Source: Staphylococcus sp. IVB6240 | GTDB taxonomy: Bacteria > Bacillota > Bacilli > Staphylococcales > Staphylococcaceae | Length of the DNA stretch: 64,000 bases | Direction: 5' to 3' | NCBI RefSeq assembly: GCF_025558425.1 | Contig: NZ_CP094718.1 | Span: 248,001-312,000 of the forward strand | Part shown: piece by piece, positions 19,658 through 33,207 of the stretch | How positions within the stretch are numbered: position 1 is the stretch's first letter | Layout of the letters: each line of letters opens with the position of its first letter | Program-made: the position numbers and the translations under genes | The notes under the pieces: model-generated | The model's input: the letters and a program-made list of their open reading frames with translations, nothing else | Databases searched by the model: none | What the model was told of the DNA's origin: nothing

Positions 19658-19692
19658 AAAACCCGCTATTTCATGAAAATAGCGGGTTTTTG
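19658..19692 (+). terminator. Terminator after rplL
   Basis: Stem AAAACCCGCTATTT / AAATAGCGGGTTTT with a TCATG loop and T-run. Confidence 0.9.
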
Positions 19693-19884
19693 AATATATA
19701 AATGAGTCAGAAATATCATGAATGTGTATTGAGCAAACAATTAAATGATGTTTCGGAAGTGGGACTTTCGATAAGGTGCAGAACATAGTTTATACATTGT
19801 TCGATTCATTTTAAATCGTCAACGCTTTTATCCTAACCTCATTTATATTAAAAGAATTTATATAGAAATAAGGTGTGAAGGTCT

Positions 19885-20493
19885 ATGAGTCATTATTATG
19901 ACGCACATCCTGATGCACAATCTGATGAAAGAGAAATCGTTTATGAGTGCTATAAACAGCGCCTAACATTAACGACAGATGCAGGGGTCTTTTCAAGAGA
20001 TAAGGTTGATTTTGGTTCTGATTTATTAGTGCAAACATTTTTGAGTGAGCATCCACCAGGTCAAGCGAAGTTAATTGCGGATGTTGGGTGTGGGTATGGT
20101 CCGATTGGATTGTTACTTGCTAAAGTTGCGCCGCACGATCAGCTTACAATGCTTGATGTCAATCATAGAGCGCTTGAGTTAGCACGTAAAAATGCAAAAC
20201 GTAATCAGATTGATAATGTATCAATACAAGAAAGTGATGGATTAGCTGAAGTAGCAGCGGCATCGCAACACTATATCTTAACCAATCCACCTATTCGTGC
20301 TGGAAAGCAAGTTGTACATCAGATATTGGAAGATGCTTATGATAAGCTGATGCATGAAGGTGAATTATATGTTGTTATTCAAAAGAAACAAGGGATGCCT
20401 TCAGCTAAGAAAAAGATGATGGCAGTCTTTGGAAATGCAGAATCAATTAGGAATAGTAAAGGCTATCATATATTGAAAAGTGTTAAATGTTGA
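19885..20493 (+). CDS. RsmC/YbxB-like class I methyltransferase
   Basis: SAM-dependent methyltransferase of 202 aa, related to RsmC 16S rRNA guanine-N2 enzymes. SAM-binding motif I is ADVGCGYGPIGLLLA (about residues 65-79) and the N-PP-Y/F-type motif is TNPPIRAGK. Only the catalytic half of E. coli RsmC is present, as in other Firmicutes. Conserved location between rplL and rpoB. The exact rRNA target is inferred. Confidence 0.85.
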   Translation: MSHYYDAHPDAQSDEREIVYECYKQRLTLTTDAGVFSRDKVDFGSDLLVQTFLSEHPPGQAKLIADVGCGYGPIGLLLAKVAPHDQLTMLDVNHRALELARKNAKRNQIDNVSIQESDGLAEVAAASQHYILTNPPIRAGKQVVHQILEDAYDKLMHEGELYVVIQKKQGMPSAKKKMMAVFGNAESIRNSKGYHILKSVKC

Positions 20494-20604
20494 TTTTGAT
20501 ATATATGTATGGTAAAGTAATAAGATGAAAAATTTATGTTCAACAAGTGTGTACTTTTACGGGTAAAGTTTCATTGTAACATTGAAAAATAGCGTGATTA
20601 GAAC

Positions 20605-20646
20605 AGAAAATGGTGTCATCAAACATGTGCTACCGTTTTCTTTTTG
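20605..20646 (+). terminator. Terminator/attenuator upstream of rpoB
   Basis: AGAAAATGGT (20605-20614) pairs with ACCGTTTTCT (20632-20641), followed by TTTTT. It lies 57 bp before rpoB, so it may end the methyltransferase transcript or attenuate rpoBC. Confidence 0.6.
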
Positions 20647-20702
20647 TCTTGATATGCAATATAGCTGTAAAGTACGACACAATATTTGAGGGGTGAATCT
20701 GT

Positions 20703-23700
20703 TTGGCAGGTCAATTTGTCCAATATGGAAGACATCGTAAACGTAGAAACTACGCAAGAATCTCAGAAGTTCTAGAATTACCAAACTTAATTGAGATTCA
20801 AACAAAATCATATGATTGGTTCTTGGAAGAGGGCCTTTTAGAGATGTTTAGAGATATCTCACCAATCGAGGACTTTACAGGCAACTTGTCTTTAGAGTTC
20901 GTTGATTACAGACTAGGCGAACCTAAGTATGATTTAGAAGAGTCTAAAAACCGTGATGCGACTTATGCAGCACCATTACGTGTGAAAGTTCGTTTAATCA
21001 TTAAGGAAACAGGCGAAGTAAAAGATCAAGAAGTATTTATGGGTGATTTCCCATTAATGACTGAAACAGGTACTTTCGTGATCAATGGTGCAGAACGTGT
21101 TATCGTTTCACAATTAGTGCGTTCGCCATCAGTATACTTCAATGAGAAGTTAGATAAAAATGGTCGTGTGAACTATGACGCGACAGTGATTCCAAACCGT
21201 GGTGCATGGTTGGAATATGAAACAGACGCTAAAGATATTGTTTATGTGCGTATCGATAGAACAAGAAAACTCCCACTAACAGTATTATTACGTGCTTTAG
21301 GTTATTCAACAGATCAAGAGATTATCGACTTGATTGGTGATAACGAATACTTACGCAATACGTTAGAAAAAGACAGCACTGAAAATACAGATCAGGCATT
21401 ATTAGAAATCTATGAGCGTCTACGTCCAGGTGAACCACCAACACTTGAAAATGCGAAGAGCTTATTATACTCACGCTTCTTTGATCCAAAACGCTATGAT
21501 TTAGCAAGCGTTGGACGTTACAAAGCAAACAAAAAATTACATTTAAAACACCGTTTATTTAATCAGAAGTTAGCGGAACCAATCGTTAATACTGAAACGG
21601 GTGAAATCGTTGCTGAAGAAGGTACAGTTCTTGATCGTCGTAAATTAGACGAAATTATGGATGTGCTTGAATCAAATGCGAATGCACAAGTGTATGAGTT
21701 ACCAGATAGCATTGTTGATGAGCCAGTTGAAATTCAATCAATCAAAGTATACGTACCAAACGATGAGGAAGGTCGTACAACAACAGTGATTGGTAATGCA
21801 TTCCCTGATTCTGAAGTGAAATGTATTACACCAGCTGACATCGTTGCATCTATGTCATACTTCTTTAACTTATTACATGGTATTGGTTATACAGACGATA
21901 TTGACCATCTTGGTAACCGTCGTTTACGTTCTGTAGGTGAATTATTACAGAACCAATTCCGTATCGGTTTATCACGTATGGAACGTGTTGTGCGTGAGAG
22001 AATGTCAATTCAAGATACTGAATCAATCACACCACAACAATTAATCAATATCCGTCCAGTTATTGCGTCAATTAAAGAGTTCTTTGGTAGTTCTCAATTA
22101 TCACAATTCATGGACCAAGCGAACCCACTTGCTGAGTTAACGCACAAACGTCGTCTATCAGCATTAGGGCCTGGTGGTTTAACACGTGAACGTGCACAAA
22201 TGGAAGTGCGTGACGTACACTACTCTCACTATGGTCGTATGTGTCCGATTGAAACACCAGAGGGACCAAACATTGGTTTAATCAACTCACTATCTAGTTA
22301 TGCGCGTGTCAATGAATTTGGTTTTATTGAAACACCATATCGTAAAGTAGACATTGAAACGAATACAATTACTGACCAAATCGACTACTTAACAGCTGAT
22401 GAAGAAGATAGCTATGTAGTTGCACAAGCGAACTCACGCTTAGACGAAAATGGTCGTTTCATTGATGATGAAATCGTATGTCGTTTCCGTGGTAACAACA
22501 CAACTATGGCAAAAGAAAAAATGGATTACATGGACGTATCACCGAAGCAAGTTGTTTCTGCTGCGACAGCATGTATCCCATTCTTAGAAAACGATGACTC
22601 TAACCGTGCCTTAATGGGTGCAAACATGCAACGTCAAGCGGTGCCATTGTTAAATCCTGAATCACCATTTGTTGGTACAGGTATGGAACACGTAGCAGCA
22701 CGTGACTCTGGTGCAGCAGTCATTGCAAAACATCGTGGTCGTGTTGAACACGTTCAATCAAAAGAAATTTTAGTAAGACGTTTAATTGAGGAAAATGGCC
22801 AAGAGTATGAAGGTGAACTAGATCGCTATCCATTAGCGAAGTTCAAACGTTCAAACTCAGGTACTTGTTATAACCAACGTCCAATCATTAAAGCTGGCGA
22901 TGTTGTATCTAAAGGCGAAATTTTAGCTGATGGTCCTTCTATGGAACTTGGTGAAATGGCCCTTGGGCGTAACGTAGTCGTTGGATTTATGACTTGGGAC
23001 GGTTATAACTACGAGGATGCCGTAATCATGAGTGAACGTCTTGTGAAAGATGATGTTTATACATCTATTCACATTGAAGAGTACGAATCTGAAGCACGCG
23101 ATACAAAACTTGGACCTGAAGAAATTACACGTGATATTCCAAACGTATCTGAAAATGCACTTAAAAACTTAGATGATCGCGGTATTGTTTATGTTGGTGC
23201 AGAAGTTAAAGATGGTGACATCCTTGTTGGTAAAGTAACGCCTAAAGGTGTGACTGAATTAACAGCAGAAGAACGTTTATTACACGCTATCTTTGGTGAA
23301 AAGGCTCGTGAAGTACGTGACACGTCACTACGTGTACCACACGGTGCTGGCGGTATCGTATTAGATGTTAAAGTGTTCAACCGTGAAGAAGGCGATGATT
23401 CGCTTTCTCCAGGTGTTAACCAATTAGTACGTGTTTATATCGTTCAAAAACGTAAAATCCACGTTGGGGATAAGATGTGTGGTCGTCACGGTAACAAAGG
23501 TGTCATCTCTAAAATCGTACCTGAAGAAGACATGCCTTACTTACCAGACGGAACACCAATTGACATCATGTTAAACCCACTTGGTGTACCATCACGTATG
23601 AATATCGGACAAGTATTAGAGTTACACTTAGGTATGGCTGCTAAGAACTTAGGTATTCACGTTGCTTCACCAGTATTTGATGGTGCGAACGACGATGATG

Positions 23701-24257
23701 TATGGTCAACAATTGAAGAAGCTGGTATGGCACGTGACGGTAAAACAGTCCTTTACGATGGCCGTACAGGTGAACCATTCGACAACCGTATTTCTGTTGG
23801 TGTGATGTACATGTTGAAACTTGCACACATGGTTGACGATAAACTTCACGCACGTTCAACAGGACCATACTCACTTGTTACGCAACAACCACTTGGTGGT
23901 AAAGCGCAATTCGGTGGTCAAAGATTTGGTGAGATGGAGGTATGGGCACTTGAAGCATACGGTGCTGCATACACATTACAAGAAATCTTGACTTACAAAT
24001 CAGATGATACAGTCGGTCGTGTGAAAACTTACGAAGCAATTGTTAAAGGTGAAAACATTGCAAGACCAAGTGTTCCAGAATCATTCCGCGTATTAATGAA
24101 AGAGTTACAAAGTTTAGGATTGGATGTTAAAGTGATGGACGAGCAAGATCAAGAAATCGATATGAGTGATATCGAAGACGATGATGCTCAAGATCAAAAA
24201 TTCAATGCACAGCAACCAGCTGCTGTTGAAGAAGCTCCAGTCGAAACAAACGAATAA
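20703..24257 (+). CDS. rpoB: RNA polymerase beta subunit
   Basis: 1184-aa catalytic beta subunit. The start is TTG 20703 after GAGGGGTGA, giving the staphylococcal [20 protein letters not shown] start. The rifampicin region (about residues 462-493) is wild-type, including Q468, D471, H481 and S486, so no rifampicin-resistance substitution is seen. Conserved [12 protein letters not shown] and [19 protein letters not shown] regions are intact. The acidic C-terminal tail varies between species. Confidence 0.98.
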   Translation: MAGQFVQYGRHRKRRNYARISEVLELPNLIEIQTKSYDWFLEEGLLEMFRDISPIEDFTGNLSLEFVDYRLGEPKYDLEESKNRDATYAAPLRVKVRLIIKETGEVKDQEVFMGDFPLMTETGTFVINGAERVIVSQLVRSPSVYFNEKLDKNGRVNYDATVIPNRGAWLEYETDAKDIVYVRIDRTRKLPLTVLLRALGYSTDQEIIDLIGDNEYLRNTLEKDSTENTDQALLEIYERLRPGEPPTLENAKSLLYSRFFDPKRYDLASVGRYKANKKLHLKHRLFNQKLAEPIVNTETGEIVAEEGTVLDRRKLDEIMDVLESNANAQVYELPDSIVDEPVEIQSIKVYVPNDEEGRTTTVIGNAFPDSEVKCITPADIVASMSYFFNLLHGIGYTDDIDHLGNRRLRSVGELLQNQFRIGLSRMERVVRERMSIQDTESITPQQLINIRPVIASIKEFFGSSQLSQFMDQANPLAELTHKRRLSALGPGGLTRERAQMEVRDVHYSHYGRMCPIETPEGPNIGLINSLSSYARVNEFGFIETPYRKVDIETNTITDQIDYLTADEEDSYVVAQANSRLDENGRFIDDEIVCRFRGNNTTMAKEKMDYMDVSPKQVVSAATACIPFLENDDSNRALMGANMQRQAVPLLNPESPFVGTGMEHVAARDSGAAVIAKHRGRVEHVQSKEILVRRLIEENGQEYEGELDRYPLAKFKRSNSGTCYNQRPIIKAGDVVSKGEILADGPSMELGEMALGRNVVVGFMTWDGYNYEDAVIMSERLVKDDVYTSIHIEEYESEARDTKLGPEEITRDIPNVSENALKNLDDRGIVYVGAEVKDGDILVGKVTPKGVTELTAEERLLHAIFGEKAREVRDTSLRVPHGAGGIVLDVKVFNREEGDDSLSPGVNQLVRVYIVQKRKIHVGDKMCGRHGNKGVISKIVPEEDMPYLPDGTPIDIMLNPLGVPSRMNIGQVLELHLGMAAKNLGIHVASPVFDGANDDDVWSTIEEAGMARDGKTVLYDGRTGEPFDNRISVGVMYMLKLAHMVDDKLHARSTGPYSLVTQQPLGGKAQFGGQRFGEMEVWALEAYGAAYTLQEILTYKSDDTVGRVKTYEAIVKGENIARPSVPESFRVLMKELQSLGLDVKVMDEQDQEIDMSDIEDDDAQDQKFNAQQPAAVEEAPVETNE

Positions 24258-24283
24258 TCACTAACTGTCAAATAGAAGTGTAT

Positions 24284-24418
24284 GCTGAGAGTGTTTCATC
24301 TAAACCATGCCCATGCGTGTTTTGGATGAACGTCTCAGCTATACAATAACGATATAAATCAGACGTTGTTATCAATCAATTTGCATAGCTAATTTAAACT
24401 AAAGGAGGTAGGCTCCTT
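24284..24418 (+). promoter_or_regulatory. rpoB-rpoC spacer: two RNA structures, one over the rpoC ribosome site
   Basis: A long hairpin pairs GCTGAGA (24284-24290) with TCTCAGC (24333-24339) and TTCATC with GATGAA inside it. Then AAGGAG (24402-24407) pairs with CTCCTT (24413-24418), enclosing the rpoC Shine-Dalgarno and reaching into the TTG start. Opening of this 6-bp helix would be needed for initiation. Confidence 0.55.
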
Positions 24419-27400
24419 GATTGATGTAAATAAATTCCATTACATGAAAATAGGACTCGCTTCACCAGAAAAAATCCGCAAATGGTCTAAAGGTGAAGTT
24501 AAAAAACCAGAAACAATCAACTACCGTACATTAAAACCAGAAAAAGATGGTTTATTCTGTGAAAGAATCTTCGGACCAACAAAAGACTGGGAATGTAGTT
24601 GTGGTAAATACAAACGTGTACGTTACAAAGGTATGATCTGTGACCGTTGTGGTGTAGAAGTTACAAAATCTAAAGTACGTCGTGAACGTATGGGCCACAT
24701 CGAACTTGCAGCACCTGTATCACATATTTGGTACTTCAAAGGTATTCCAAGTCGTATGGGCTTATTATTGGATATGTCACCACGTTCATTAGAAGAAGTT
24801 ATTTACTTTGCTTCATATGTTGTGGTAGATCCAGGTCCAACAGGTTTAGAGAAAAAATCATTGCTTTCTGAAGCAGAATTCCGTGATTATTACGATAAGT
24901 TCCCTGGTCAATTTACAGCTAAAATGGGTGCTGAAGGTATTAAAGACCTATTAGAAGAAATTGACTTAGATGAAGAACTTAAACTTTTACGCGATGAATT
25001 AGAGTCTGCAACAGGTCAACGTTTAACACGTGCGATCAAACGTTTAGAAGTTGTTGAATCATTCCGTAACTCAGGAAACAATCCTGCTTGGATGATTTTA
25101 GATGTACTTCCAATCATCCCACCAGAGATTCGTCCAATGGTACAACTTGATGGTGGCCGTTTTGCAACAAGTGACTTGAATGACTTATACCGTCGTGTTA
25201 TCAACCGTAACAACCGTTTAAAACGTTTATTAGACCTTGGTGCACCTGGCATCATCGTACAAAACGAAAAACGTATGTTACAAGAAGCTGTTGATGCTTT
25301 AATCGACAACGGTCGTCGTGGTCGTCCAGTTACAGGTCCAGGTAACCGTCCACTTAAATCATTGTCACACATGTTAAAAGGTAAACAAGGACGTTTCCGT
25401 CAAAACTTACTTGGTAAACGTGTTGACTATTCAGGTCGTTCAGTTATCGCCGTTGGTCCAAACTTGAAAATGTACCAATGTGGTTTACCAAAAGAAATGG
25501 CACTTGAATTATTCAAGCCATTCGTTATGAAAGAGTTAGTGCAACGTGAAATTGCAACAAACATCAAAAATGCGAAAAGCAAAATTGAACGCATGGAAGA
25601 TGAAGTATGGGATGTATTAGAAGACGTTATCGTTGAACACCCAGTATTGCTTAACCGTGCACCAACACTTCACAGACTTGGTATCCAAGCATTCGAACCA
25701 ACACTTGTAGAAGGTCGTGCGATCCGTTTACATCCACTTGTTACAACAGCATACAACGCGGACTTTGACGGTGACCAAATGGCCGTACACGTACCGTTAT
25801 CAAAAGAAGCACAAGCAGAAGCACGTATGTTAATGCTTGCGGCACAAAACATCTTGAACCCTAAAGATGGTAAGCCAGTAGTTACACCTTCTCAGGATAT
25901 GGTACTTGGTAACTACTACTTAACATTAGAGCGTGAAGATGCTGTAAATACAGGTATGTTATTTAATGATACAAATGAAGTGTTAAAAGCGTATGCTAAT
26001 GGTTATGTACACTTACACACACGTATTGGTGTACAAGCGGCATCATTTAACAACCCAACATTTACAGAAGAGCAAAACCGTAAAATCTTAACAACATCAG
26101 TTGGTAAAGTAATTTTCAATGAAATCATTCCTGATTCATTTGCATATATTAACGAACCAACTGCAACAAACCTAGAAAAGAATACGCCAGACAAATACTT
26201 TGTTGACGCAACTGAACTAGGTGAAGGTGGATTAAAAGCATACTTTGAAAATACTGAACTTGTACCACCTTTCAATAAAAAATTCTTAGGAAATATCATC
26301 GCAGAAGTGTTTAACCGTTTCAGCATTACAGATACGTCAATGATGCTTGACTTAATGAAAGACTTAGGATTCAAGTACTCATCAAAAGCAGGTATTACTG
26401 TAGGTGTTGCCGACATCGTTGTATTACCAGACAAACAAGAAATCTTAGACGAATCAGAAAAACTTGTTGAACGCGTACAAAAACAATTCAGCCGTGGTTT
26501 ATTAACTGAAGAAGAACGTTATAATGCAGTTATTGAAATTTGGACACAAGCGAAAGATAGAATCCAAGAGAAACTGATGAAATCTCTTGATAAAACAAAC
26601 CCAATCTTTATGATGAGTGACTCAGGTGCCCGTGGTAACGCATCTAACTTCACGCAACTTGCAGGTATGCGTGGTCTGATGGCCGCTCCATCTGGTAAAA
26701 TTATCGAACTTCCAATCACATCATCATTCCGTGAAGGTTTAACAGTATTAGAATACTTCATCTCAACTCACGGTGCGCGTAAAGGTCTTGCCGATACAGC
26801 ACTTAAGACAGCCGACTCAGGTTACTTAACACGTCGTCTTGTTGACGTTGCACAAGATGTTATCGTGCGTGAAGAAGATTGTGGTACTGACCGTGGTTTA
26901 CTCGTTTCAGATATCAAAGAAGGTACAGAAATGATCGAACCATTCATCGAGCGTATTGAAGGCCGTTACTCTAAAGAGACAATTCGTCATCCAGAGACAG
27001 ATAAAGTCATTATTCGTCCAGACGAATTAATTACAGCTGAAATCGCTAAAGAAATTACAGATGCAGGCATTGAAGAGATGTACATCCGTTCAGCATTTAC
27101 TTGTAACACACGTCACGGTGTATGTGAAAAATGTTACGGTAAAAACTTAGCGACAGGTGAAAAAGTTGAAGTGGGTGAAGCAGTTGGTACAATTGCCGCT
27201 CAATCAATCGGTGAGCCTGGTACACAATTAACAATGCGTACATTCCATACTGGTGGGGTAGCCGGTAGCGATATCACGCAAGGTTTACCTCGTATCCAAG
27301 AGATCTTTGAAGCACGTAATCCGAAAGGTCAAGCCGTGATTACTGAGATCGAAGGTGTGGTAGACAACATTACAGTTGGTAAAGACAGACAACAAGAGAT

Positions 27401-28034
27401 TGTGATTAAAGGTGCGAACGAATCACGTTCATATCTTGCATCAGGTACATCACGCTTGAAAGTAGAAATCGGACAATCTGTTGAACGCGGTGAAGTATTA
27501 ACTGAAGGTTCAATTGAGCCGAAAAACTACTTAGCGGTAGCTGGTTTGACAGCAACTGAAGCGTACTTACTTAAAGAAGTACAAAAAGTTTACCGTATGC
27601 AAGGTGTAGAAATTGATGACAAACACGTTGAAGTAATGGTACGTCAAATGTTACGTAAAGTACGTATCATTGAAGCTGGCGATACGAAGTTATTACCAGG
27701 TTCATTGGTAGACATCCATCACTTCACAGATGCAAACCGTGATGCATTCAAAGAGCGTAAACGCCCAGCGACTGCAAAACCAGTATTACTTGGTATCACG
27801 AAAGCATCACTTGAAACAGAAAGTTTCTTGTCTGCAGCTTCATTCCAAGAAACGACACGTGTTCTTACAGATGCAGCAATCAAAGGAAAACGAGATGACT
27901 TACTCGGCTTGAAAGAGAACGTTATCATCGGTAAATTGATTCCTGCAGGTACAGGTATGAAACGTTACAGTGACGTATCTATTGAGAAAGAAGAAGCACC
28001 AGAAAACGTTGAAACACAATTTATCACTGAGTAA
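24417..28034 (+). CDS. rpoC: RNA polymerase beta' subunit
   Basis: 1205-aa beta' subunit. N-terminal zinc finger ([20 protein letters not shown]), the Mg-binding [12 protein letters not shown] loop in the active site, and the C-terminal zinc site (CGTDRG...[13 protein letters not shown]) are present. Start TTG 24417 overlaps a hairpin holding the AAAGGAGG site. Followed by a terminator, so rpoBC ends here. Confidence 0.98.
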   Translation: MIDVNKFHYMKIGLASPEKIRKWSKGEVKKPETINYRTLKPEKDGLFCERIFGPTKDWECSCGKYKRVRYKGMICDRCGVEVTKSKVRRERMGHIELAAPVSHIWYFKGIPSRMGLLLDMSPRSLEEVIYFASYVVVDPGPTGLEKKSLLSEAEFRDYYDKFPGQFTAKMGAEGIKDLLEEIDLDEELKLLRDELESATGQRLTRAIKRLEVVESFRNSGNNPAWMILDVLPIIPPEIRPMVQLDGGRFATSDLNDLYRRVINRNNRLKRLLDLGAPGIIVQNEKRMLQEAVDALIDNGRRGRPVTGPGNRPLKSLSHMLKGKQGRFRQNLLGKRVDYSGRSVIAVGPNLKMYQCGLPKEMALELFKPFVMKELVQREIATNIKNAKSKIERMEDEVWDVLEDVIVEHPVLLNRAPTLHRLGIQAFEPTLVEGRAIRLHPLVTTAYNADFDGDQMAVHVPLSKEAQAEARMLMLAAQNILNPKDGKPVVTPSQDMVLGNYYLTLEREDAVNTGMLFNDTNEVLKAYANGYVHLHTRIGVQAASFNNPTFTEEQNRKILTTSVGKVIFNEIIPDSFAYINEPTATNLEKNTPDKYFVDATELGEGGLKAYFENTELVPPFNKKFLGNIIAEVFNRFSITDTSMMLDLMKDLGFKYSSKAGITVGVADIVVLPDKQEILDESEKLVERVQKQFSRGLLTEEERYNAVIEIWTQAKDRIQEKLMKSLDKTNPIFMMSDSGARGNASNFTQLAGMRGLMAAPSGKIIELPITSSFREGLTVLEYFISTHGARKGLADTALKTADSGYLTRRLVDVAQDVIVREEDCGTDRGLLVSDIKEGTEMIEPFIERIEGRYSKETIRHPETDKVIIRPDELITAEIAKEITDAGIEEMYIRSAFTCNTRHGVCEKCYGKNLATGEKVEVGEAVGTIAAQSIGEPGTQLTMRTFHTGGVAGSDITQGLPRIQEIFEARNPKGQAVITEIEGVVDNITVGKDRQQEIVIKGANESRSYLASGTSRLKVEIGQSVERGEVLTEGSIEPKNYLAVAGLTATEAYLLKEVQKVYRMQGVEIDDKHVEVMVRQMLRKVRIIEAGDTKLLPGSLVDIHHFTDANRDAFKERKRPATAKPVLLGITKASLETESFLSAASFQETTRVLTDAAIKGKRDDLLGLKENVIIGKLIPAGTGMKRYSDVSIEKEEAPENVETQFITE

Positions 28035-28043
28035 TCATATAGT

Positions 28044-28081
28044 GAGAGCATGGGGCACAATGTGGCCCCATCTCTTTTCTT
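28044..28081 (+). terminator. Terminator after rpoC
   Basis: ATGGGGC / GCCCCAT stem, extended by GAG / CTC with a bulge, followed by TTTTCTT. Confidence 0.82.
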
Positions 28082-28153
28082 ATAAATATTGTTAAAATGA
28101 AATAGTGAGTACTGTTAGAACTATAAAATCCTGTGATTTATTAGCAATAAGTG

Positions 28154-28183
28154 TTGACGAACTGTTGATAGAGATGATAATAT
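28154..28183 (+). promoter_or_regulatory. Promoter upstream of the L7Ae-like gene
   Basis: TTGACG (28154-28159) and TAATAT (28178-28183) with 18-bp spacing, or GATAAT with 16. May serve rpsL-rpsG as well. Confidence 0.55.
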
Positions 28184-28223
28184 AGTAAAGGTTGATGCAA
28201 GCAGTACTTTGGAGGATATGAAA

Positions 28224-28478
28224 ATGTCTAATGAAAAAGTCACACGCTTAGATAATGAAACCTATGTTGTGGGTCTCAAGCAAACGCTTAAAGCGTTAAA
28301 GAGACAGCAAGTCAAGGAATTGATTATAGGTGAAGATGTTAATATTCATTTATTAGCACGCGTGTTAAGCTTTGCCAATCAAAATACGATACCTATTACG
28401 TTCTTTCCAAGCAGAAAACGACTTGGAGAACATGTTGGTATAAAGGTAAAAGCAACAGTTGTTGCATTACTGAAATGA
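28224..28478 (+). CDS. rplGB: L7Ae/YbxF-like K-turn RNA-binding protein
   Basis: 84-aa member of the L7Ae/L30e family; Bacillus YbxF binds kink-turn RNA. The sequence shows the alternating fold LKALKRQQVKELIIGEDVN and a hydrophobic C-terminus. ATG 28224 is 8 nt after GGAGG. Located between rpoC and rpsL, the usual place. Precise role unknown. Confidence 0.85.
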   Translation: MSNEKVTRLDNETYVVGLKQTLKALKRQQVKELIIGEDVNIHLLARVLSFANQNTIPITFFPSRKRLGEHVGIKVKATVVALLK

Positions 28479-28480
28479 GA

Positions 28481-28510
28481 TTAGTAAGTGTAATGCTTAC
28501 TAAATTTTAT
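28481..28510 (+). terminator. Weak terminator after the L7Ae-like gene
   Basis: TTAGTAAG (28481-28488) / CTTACTAA (28496-28503), then ATTTTATTT. An AT-rich 8-bp stem, so probably partial termination before rpsL. Confidence 0.55.
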
Positions 28511-28572
28511 TTAACTTAAAAATGAACCACCTGGATGTGTGGAATTAAGAGGACAAGAGAGGAGGACAATAA

Positions 28573-28986
28573 ATGCCTACTATTAACCAATTAGTACGTA
28601 AACCAAGACAGAGCAAAACTAAAAAATCAGACTCACCTGCTTTAAATAGAGGTTTCAACAGTCAGAAAAAACAATTCACTAAGTTAAATTCACCACAAAA
28701 ACGTGGTGTATGTACACGTGTGGGTACAATGACACCTAAGAAACCAAACTCTGCGTTACGTAAATATGCGCGTGTGCGTTTATCAAACAACATTGAAATC
28801 AACGCATACATTCCTGGTATCGGACACAACTTACAAGAACACAGTGTTGTACTTGTTCGTGGTGGACGTGTAAAAGACTTACCTGGTGTGCGTTACCATA
28901 TCGTACGTGGTGCATTAGATACTTCAGGTGTTGAAGGTCGTATGCAAAGCCGTTCATTATACGGTACTAAAAAACCTAAAAAATAA
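28573..28986 (+). CDS. rpsL: Ribosomal protein S12
   Basis: 137-aa decoding-centre protein. [11 protein letters not shown] carries the wild-type Lys56 (streptomycin-sensitive form), and [13 protein letters not shown] is intact. Start after GAGGAGGACAA. First of rpsL-rpsG-fusA-tuf. Confidence 0.97.
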   Translation: MPTINQLVRKPRQSKTKKSDSPALNRGFNSQKKQFTKLNSPQKRGVCTRVGTMTPKKPNSALRKYARVRLSNNIEINAYIPGIGHNLQEHSVVLVRGGRVKDLPGVRYHIVRGALDTSGVEGRMQSRSLYGTKKPKK

Positions 28987-29051
28987 GTTTAATCGACATT
29001 AAACTCAAATAGAACAATAATCAACTATAATAGGAAGGGAGGACTTGTATT

Positions 29052-29522
29052 ATGCCTCGTAAAGGATCAGTACCTAAAAGAGATGTGTTACCAGATCCAA
29101 TTCACAACTCTAAATTAGTTACAAAATTAATTAACAAAATTATGTTAGATGGTAAGCGTGGGACTGCTCAACGTATTCTTTATTCAGCATTCGACTTAGT
29201 TCAAGAACGTTCTGGTCGTGATGCAATGGAAGTATTCGATGAAGCAATCAACAATATTATGCCAGTACTTGAAGTTAAAGCACGCCGTGTAGGTGGTTCT
29301 AACTACCAAGTACCTGTAGAAGTTCGTCCAGAGCGTCGTACTACTTTAGGTTTACGTTGGTTAGTAAACTATGCGCGTCTTCGTGGTGAAAAAACTATGG
29401 AGGAACGTTTAGCTAACGAAATCTTAGACGCAGCCAACAACACTGGTGGAGCCGTTAAGAAACGTGAAGACACACACAAAATGGCAGAAGCGAACAAAGC
29501 ATTCGCTCACTACCGCTGGTAA
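29052..29522 (+). CDS. rpsG: Ribosomal protein S7
   Basis: 156-aa 30S head protein that starts head assembly. N-terminal [16 protein letters not shown] and the [19 protein letters not shown] region are typical. GGAAGGGAGGA ribosome site. Likely translational regulator of the str operon in other bacteria; no S7 site was identified here. Confidence 0.97.
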   Translation: MPRKGSVPKRDVLPDPIHNSKLVTKLINKIMLDGKRGTAQRILYSAFDLVQERSGRDAMEVFDEAINNIMPVLEVKARRVGGSNYQVPVEVRPERRTTLGLRWLVNYARLRGEKTMEERLANEILDAANNTGGAVKKREDTHKMAEANKAFAHYRW

Positions 29523-29536
29523 GATAAACGCTAATC

Positions 29537-29613
29537 CCCTGAGCACTTATCGTATAAATGATGATCAGCAAGCTGCATAAGCAGTTTGGTGTTTGTCTTA
29601 TACATGCTTAGGG
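29537..29613 (+). other. Long imperfect stem between rpsG and fusA
   Basis: CCCTGAGCA (29537-29545) pairs with TGCTTAGGG (29605-29613); GTATAA pairs with TTATAC inside; GCTGC/GCAG closes the tip. No T-run follows, suggesting a leader or processing element rather than a terminator. Confidence 0.5.
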
Positions 29614-29667
29614 TAAAGCTATATCTGACTATATAATCCAATTATTCTGGAAGGAGAAAGAATACCC

Positions 29668-31749
29668 ATGGCAAGAGACTTTTCGTTGAAGAACACTCGT
29701 AATATCGGTATCATGGCTCACATCGATGCTGGTAAAACGACGACTACTGAACGTATTCTTTATTACACTGGCCGTATTCATAAAATTGGTGAAACACATG
29801 AAGGTGCTTCACAAATGGACTGGATGGAACAAGAGCAAGACCGTGGTATCACTATCACATCAGCTGCAACAACAGCTGCATGGAATGGTCACCGCGTAAA
29901 CATCATCGATACACCTGGACACGTAGACTTCACTGTAGAGGTTGAACGTTCATTACGTGTACTTGATGGTGCAGTAACAGTACTTGACGCACAATCAGGT
30001 GTAGAACCTCAAACTGAAACAGTTTGGCGTCAAGCAACAACTTACGGTGTACCACGTATCGTATTTGTAAACAAAATGGACAAAATGGGTGCGAACTTCG
30101 AATACGCAGTAAGCACTTTACATGACCGTTTACAAGCGAACGCAGCACCTATCCAATTACCAATTGGTGCTGAAGATGAATTTGAAGCAATCATTGACTT
30201 AGTTACAATGAAATGTTTCAAATACAACAATGACTTAGGTACTGAAATCGAAGAAATCGAAATCCCAGCTGACTACCAAGAACGCGCTGAAGAAGCTCGT
30301 GAAGCGTTAATCGAGGCAGTTGCTGAGACAAACGATGACTTAATGGAAAAATACTTAGGTGGAGAAGAATTAACTGTTGAAGAGCTTAAAGACGCTATCC
30401 GTCAAGCAACAACAGATGTTGAATTCTACCCTGTATTATGTGGTACAGCATTCAAAAACAAAGGTGTTCAATTAATGTTGGACGCAGTTATTGACTACTT
30501 ACCATCACCATTAGACGTTAAACCTATCATTGGTCACCGTTCTGATAACCCTGAAGAAGAAGTAGTCGCTAAAGCTGATGATGATGCAGAATTCGCAGCA
30601 TTAGCATTCAAAGTTATGACTGACCCTTACGTTGGTAAATTAACATTCTTCCGTGTGTACTCAGGTACATTAACTTCAGGTTCATATGTTAAAAACTCAA
30701 CTAAAGATAAACGTGAACGTGTAGGTCGTATCCTACAAATGCACGCGAACTCTCGTGAAGAGATCAGCACTGTTTACTCAGGTGATATCGCTGCTGCTGT
30801 AGGTCTTAAAGACACTGCAACTGGTGACACGCTTTGTGGTGAGAAAAATGACATCATTCTTGAGTCAATGGAATTCCCAGAGCCTGTAATTCACTTATCA
30901 GTTGAACCTAAATCTAAAGCTGACCAAGATAAAATGGCACAAGCTTTACAAAAATTACAAGAAGAAGACCCAACATTCAAAGCACATACTGATGAAGAAA
31001 CTGGTCAAGTTATCATCGGTGGTATGGGTGAGCTTCACCTTGACATTATCGTTGACCGTATGAAGAAAGAATTTAATGTAGAAGCTAACGTTGGTGCGCC
31101 AATGGTATCTTACCGTGAAACGTTCAAACAATCCGCTGCAGTACAAGGTAAATTCTCTCGTCAATCTGGTGGTCGTGGTCAATACGGTGACGTTCACATC
31201 GAATTCACACCTAACGAAACTGGTGAAGGTTTCGAATTCGAAAACGCTATCGTTGGTGGTGTTGTTCCTCGTGAATACATCCCTTCAGTTGAACAAGGTC
31301 TTAAAGATACAATGGAAAACGGTGTATTAGCTGGATATCCATTAATCGATGTAAAAGCAAAATTATTTGACGGTTCATACCATGATGTCGATTCATCTGA
31401 AATGGCCTTCAAAATTGCTGCATCATTAGCACTTAAAGAAGCTGCTAAAAAATGTGATCCTGTCATCTTAGAACCAATGATGAAAGTTACAATCGAAATG
31501 CCTGAAGAATACCTAGGCGATATCATGGGTGACGTAACAGCACGCCGTGGACGCGTTGATGGTATGGAAGCACGCGGTAACGCACAAGTAGTTAACGCTT
31601 ATGTTCCACTTTCAGAAATGTTCGGTTATGCAACATCATTACGTTCTAACACACAAGGTCGCGGTACTTACACAATGTACTTTGATCATTATGCAGAAGT
31701 ACCAAAATCAATTTCTGAGGAAATTATCAAAAAGAATAAAGGTGAATAA
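29668..31749 (+). CDS. fusA: Elongation factor G
   Basis: 693-aa translocation GTPase. G1 [16 protein letters not shown]3 DTPGHVDF, G4 NKMDKMG; domains II-V complete, ending in a short charged tail. GGAGAAAG ribosome site. I saw no obvious fusidic-acid-resistance change, but this was not checked residue by residue. Confidence 0.97.
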   Translation: MARDFSLKNTRNIGIMAHIDAGKTTTTERILYYTGRIHKIGETHEGASQMDWMEQEQDRGITITSAATTAAWNGHRVNIIDTPGHVDFTVEVERSLRVLDGAVTVLDAQSGVEPQTETVWRQATTYGVPRIVFVNKMDKMGANFEYAVSTLHDRLQANAAPIQLPIGAEDEFEAIIDLVTMKCFKYNNDLGTEIEEIEIPADYQERAEEAREALIEAVAETNDDLMEKYLGGEELTVEELKDAIRQATTDVEFYPVLCGTAFKNKGVQLMLDAVIDYLPSPLDVKPIIGHRSDNPEEEVVAKADDDAEFAALAFKVMTDPYVGKLTFFRVYSGTLTSGSYVKNSTKDKRERVGRILQMHANSREEISTVYSGDIAAAVGLKDTATGDTLCGEKNDIILESMEFPEPVIHLSVEPKSKADQDKMAQALQKLQEEDPTFKAHTDEETGQVIIGGMGELHLDIIVDRMKKEFNVEANVGAPMVSYRETFKQSAAVQGKFSRQSGGRGQYGDVHIEFTPNETGEGFEFENAIVGGVVPREYIPSVEQGLKDTMENGVLAGYPLIDVKAKLFDGSYHDVDSSEMAFKIAASLALKEAAKKCDPVILEPMMKVTIEMPEEYLGDIMGDVTARRGRVDGMEARGNAQVVNAYVPLSEMFGYATSLRSNTQGRGTYTMYFDHYAEVPKSISEEIIKKNKGE

Positions 31750-31780
31750 TTCATTCGTTTAATTATCACTTGTTTATAAA

Positions 31781-31809
31781 TTGATTTTTTCATTAAAATG
31801 CTTTATAAA
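31781..31809 (+). promoter_or_regulatory. Promoter of tuf
   Basis: TTGATT (31781-31786), 17-bp spacer, TATAAA (31804-31809), between fusA and tuf. EF-Tu can therefore be made independently of the str operon. Confidence 0.7.
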
Positions 31810-31822
31810 GGTAGTAAAGAAA

Positions 31823-31861
31823 ATATGCCTCATGAAGGTGAGTAACTTTCATGAGACATAT
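31823..31861 (+). other. tuf leader hairpin
   Basis: ATATG-c-CTCATGAA (31823-31836) pairs with TTCATGAG-a-CATAT (31848-31861). A strong stem with no T-run, just before the tuf ribosome site; perhaps an mRNA stabiliser. Confidence 0.5.
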
Positions 31862-31902
31862 TAAAAAATATAATTCTTAATTTGAATAGGAGAGATTTCA
31901 TA

Positions 31903-33090
<1,188 letters not shown>

Positions 33091-33115
33091 GATAAAATTT
33101 TATCTTTGAGATAAT

Positions 33116-33148
33116 AGAAAAGGCTAGCGCATTTGCGCTAGCCTTTTT
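33116..33148 (+). terminator. Terminator after tuf
   Basis: Near-perfect palindrome AAAAGGCTAGCGCA / TGCGCTAGCCTTTTT. Confidence 0.92.
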
Positions 33149-33207
33149 GTATGTATTCCAATTGATGATGTATTGCATAAAAAAGTAAACTATGCTACAT
33201 TTAAAAT

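Noticed and set aside
22086..22185. Rifampicin-resistance substitutions in rpoB
   Set aside because: The region reads as wild-type, including His481 and Ser486.
28729..28752. Streptomycin-resistance change in rpsL
   Set aside because: Lys56 is present in TPKKPNSA.
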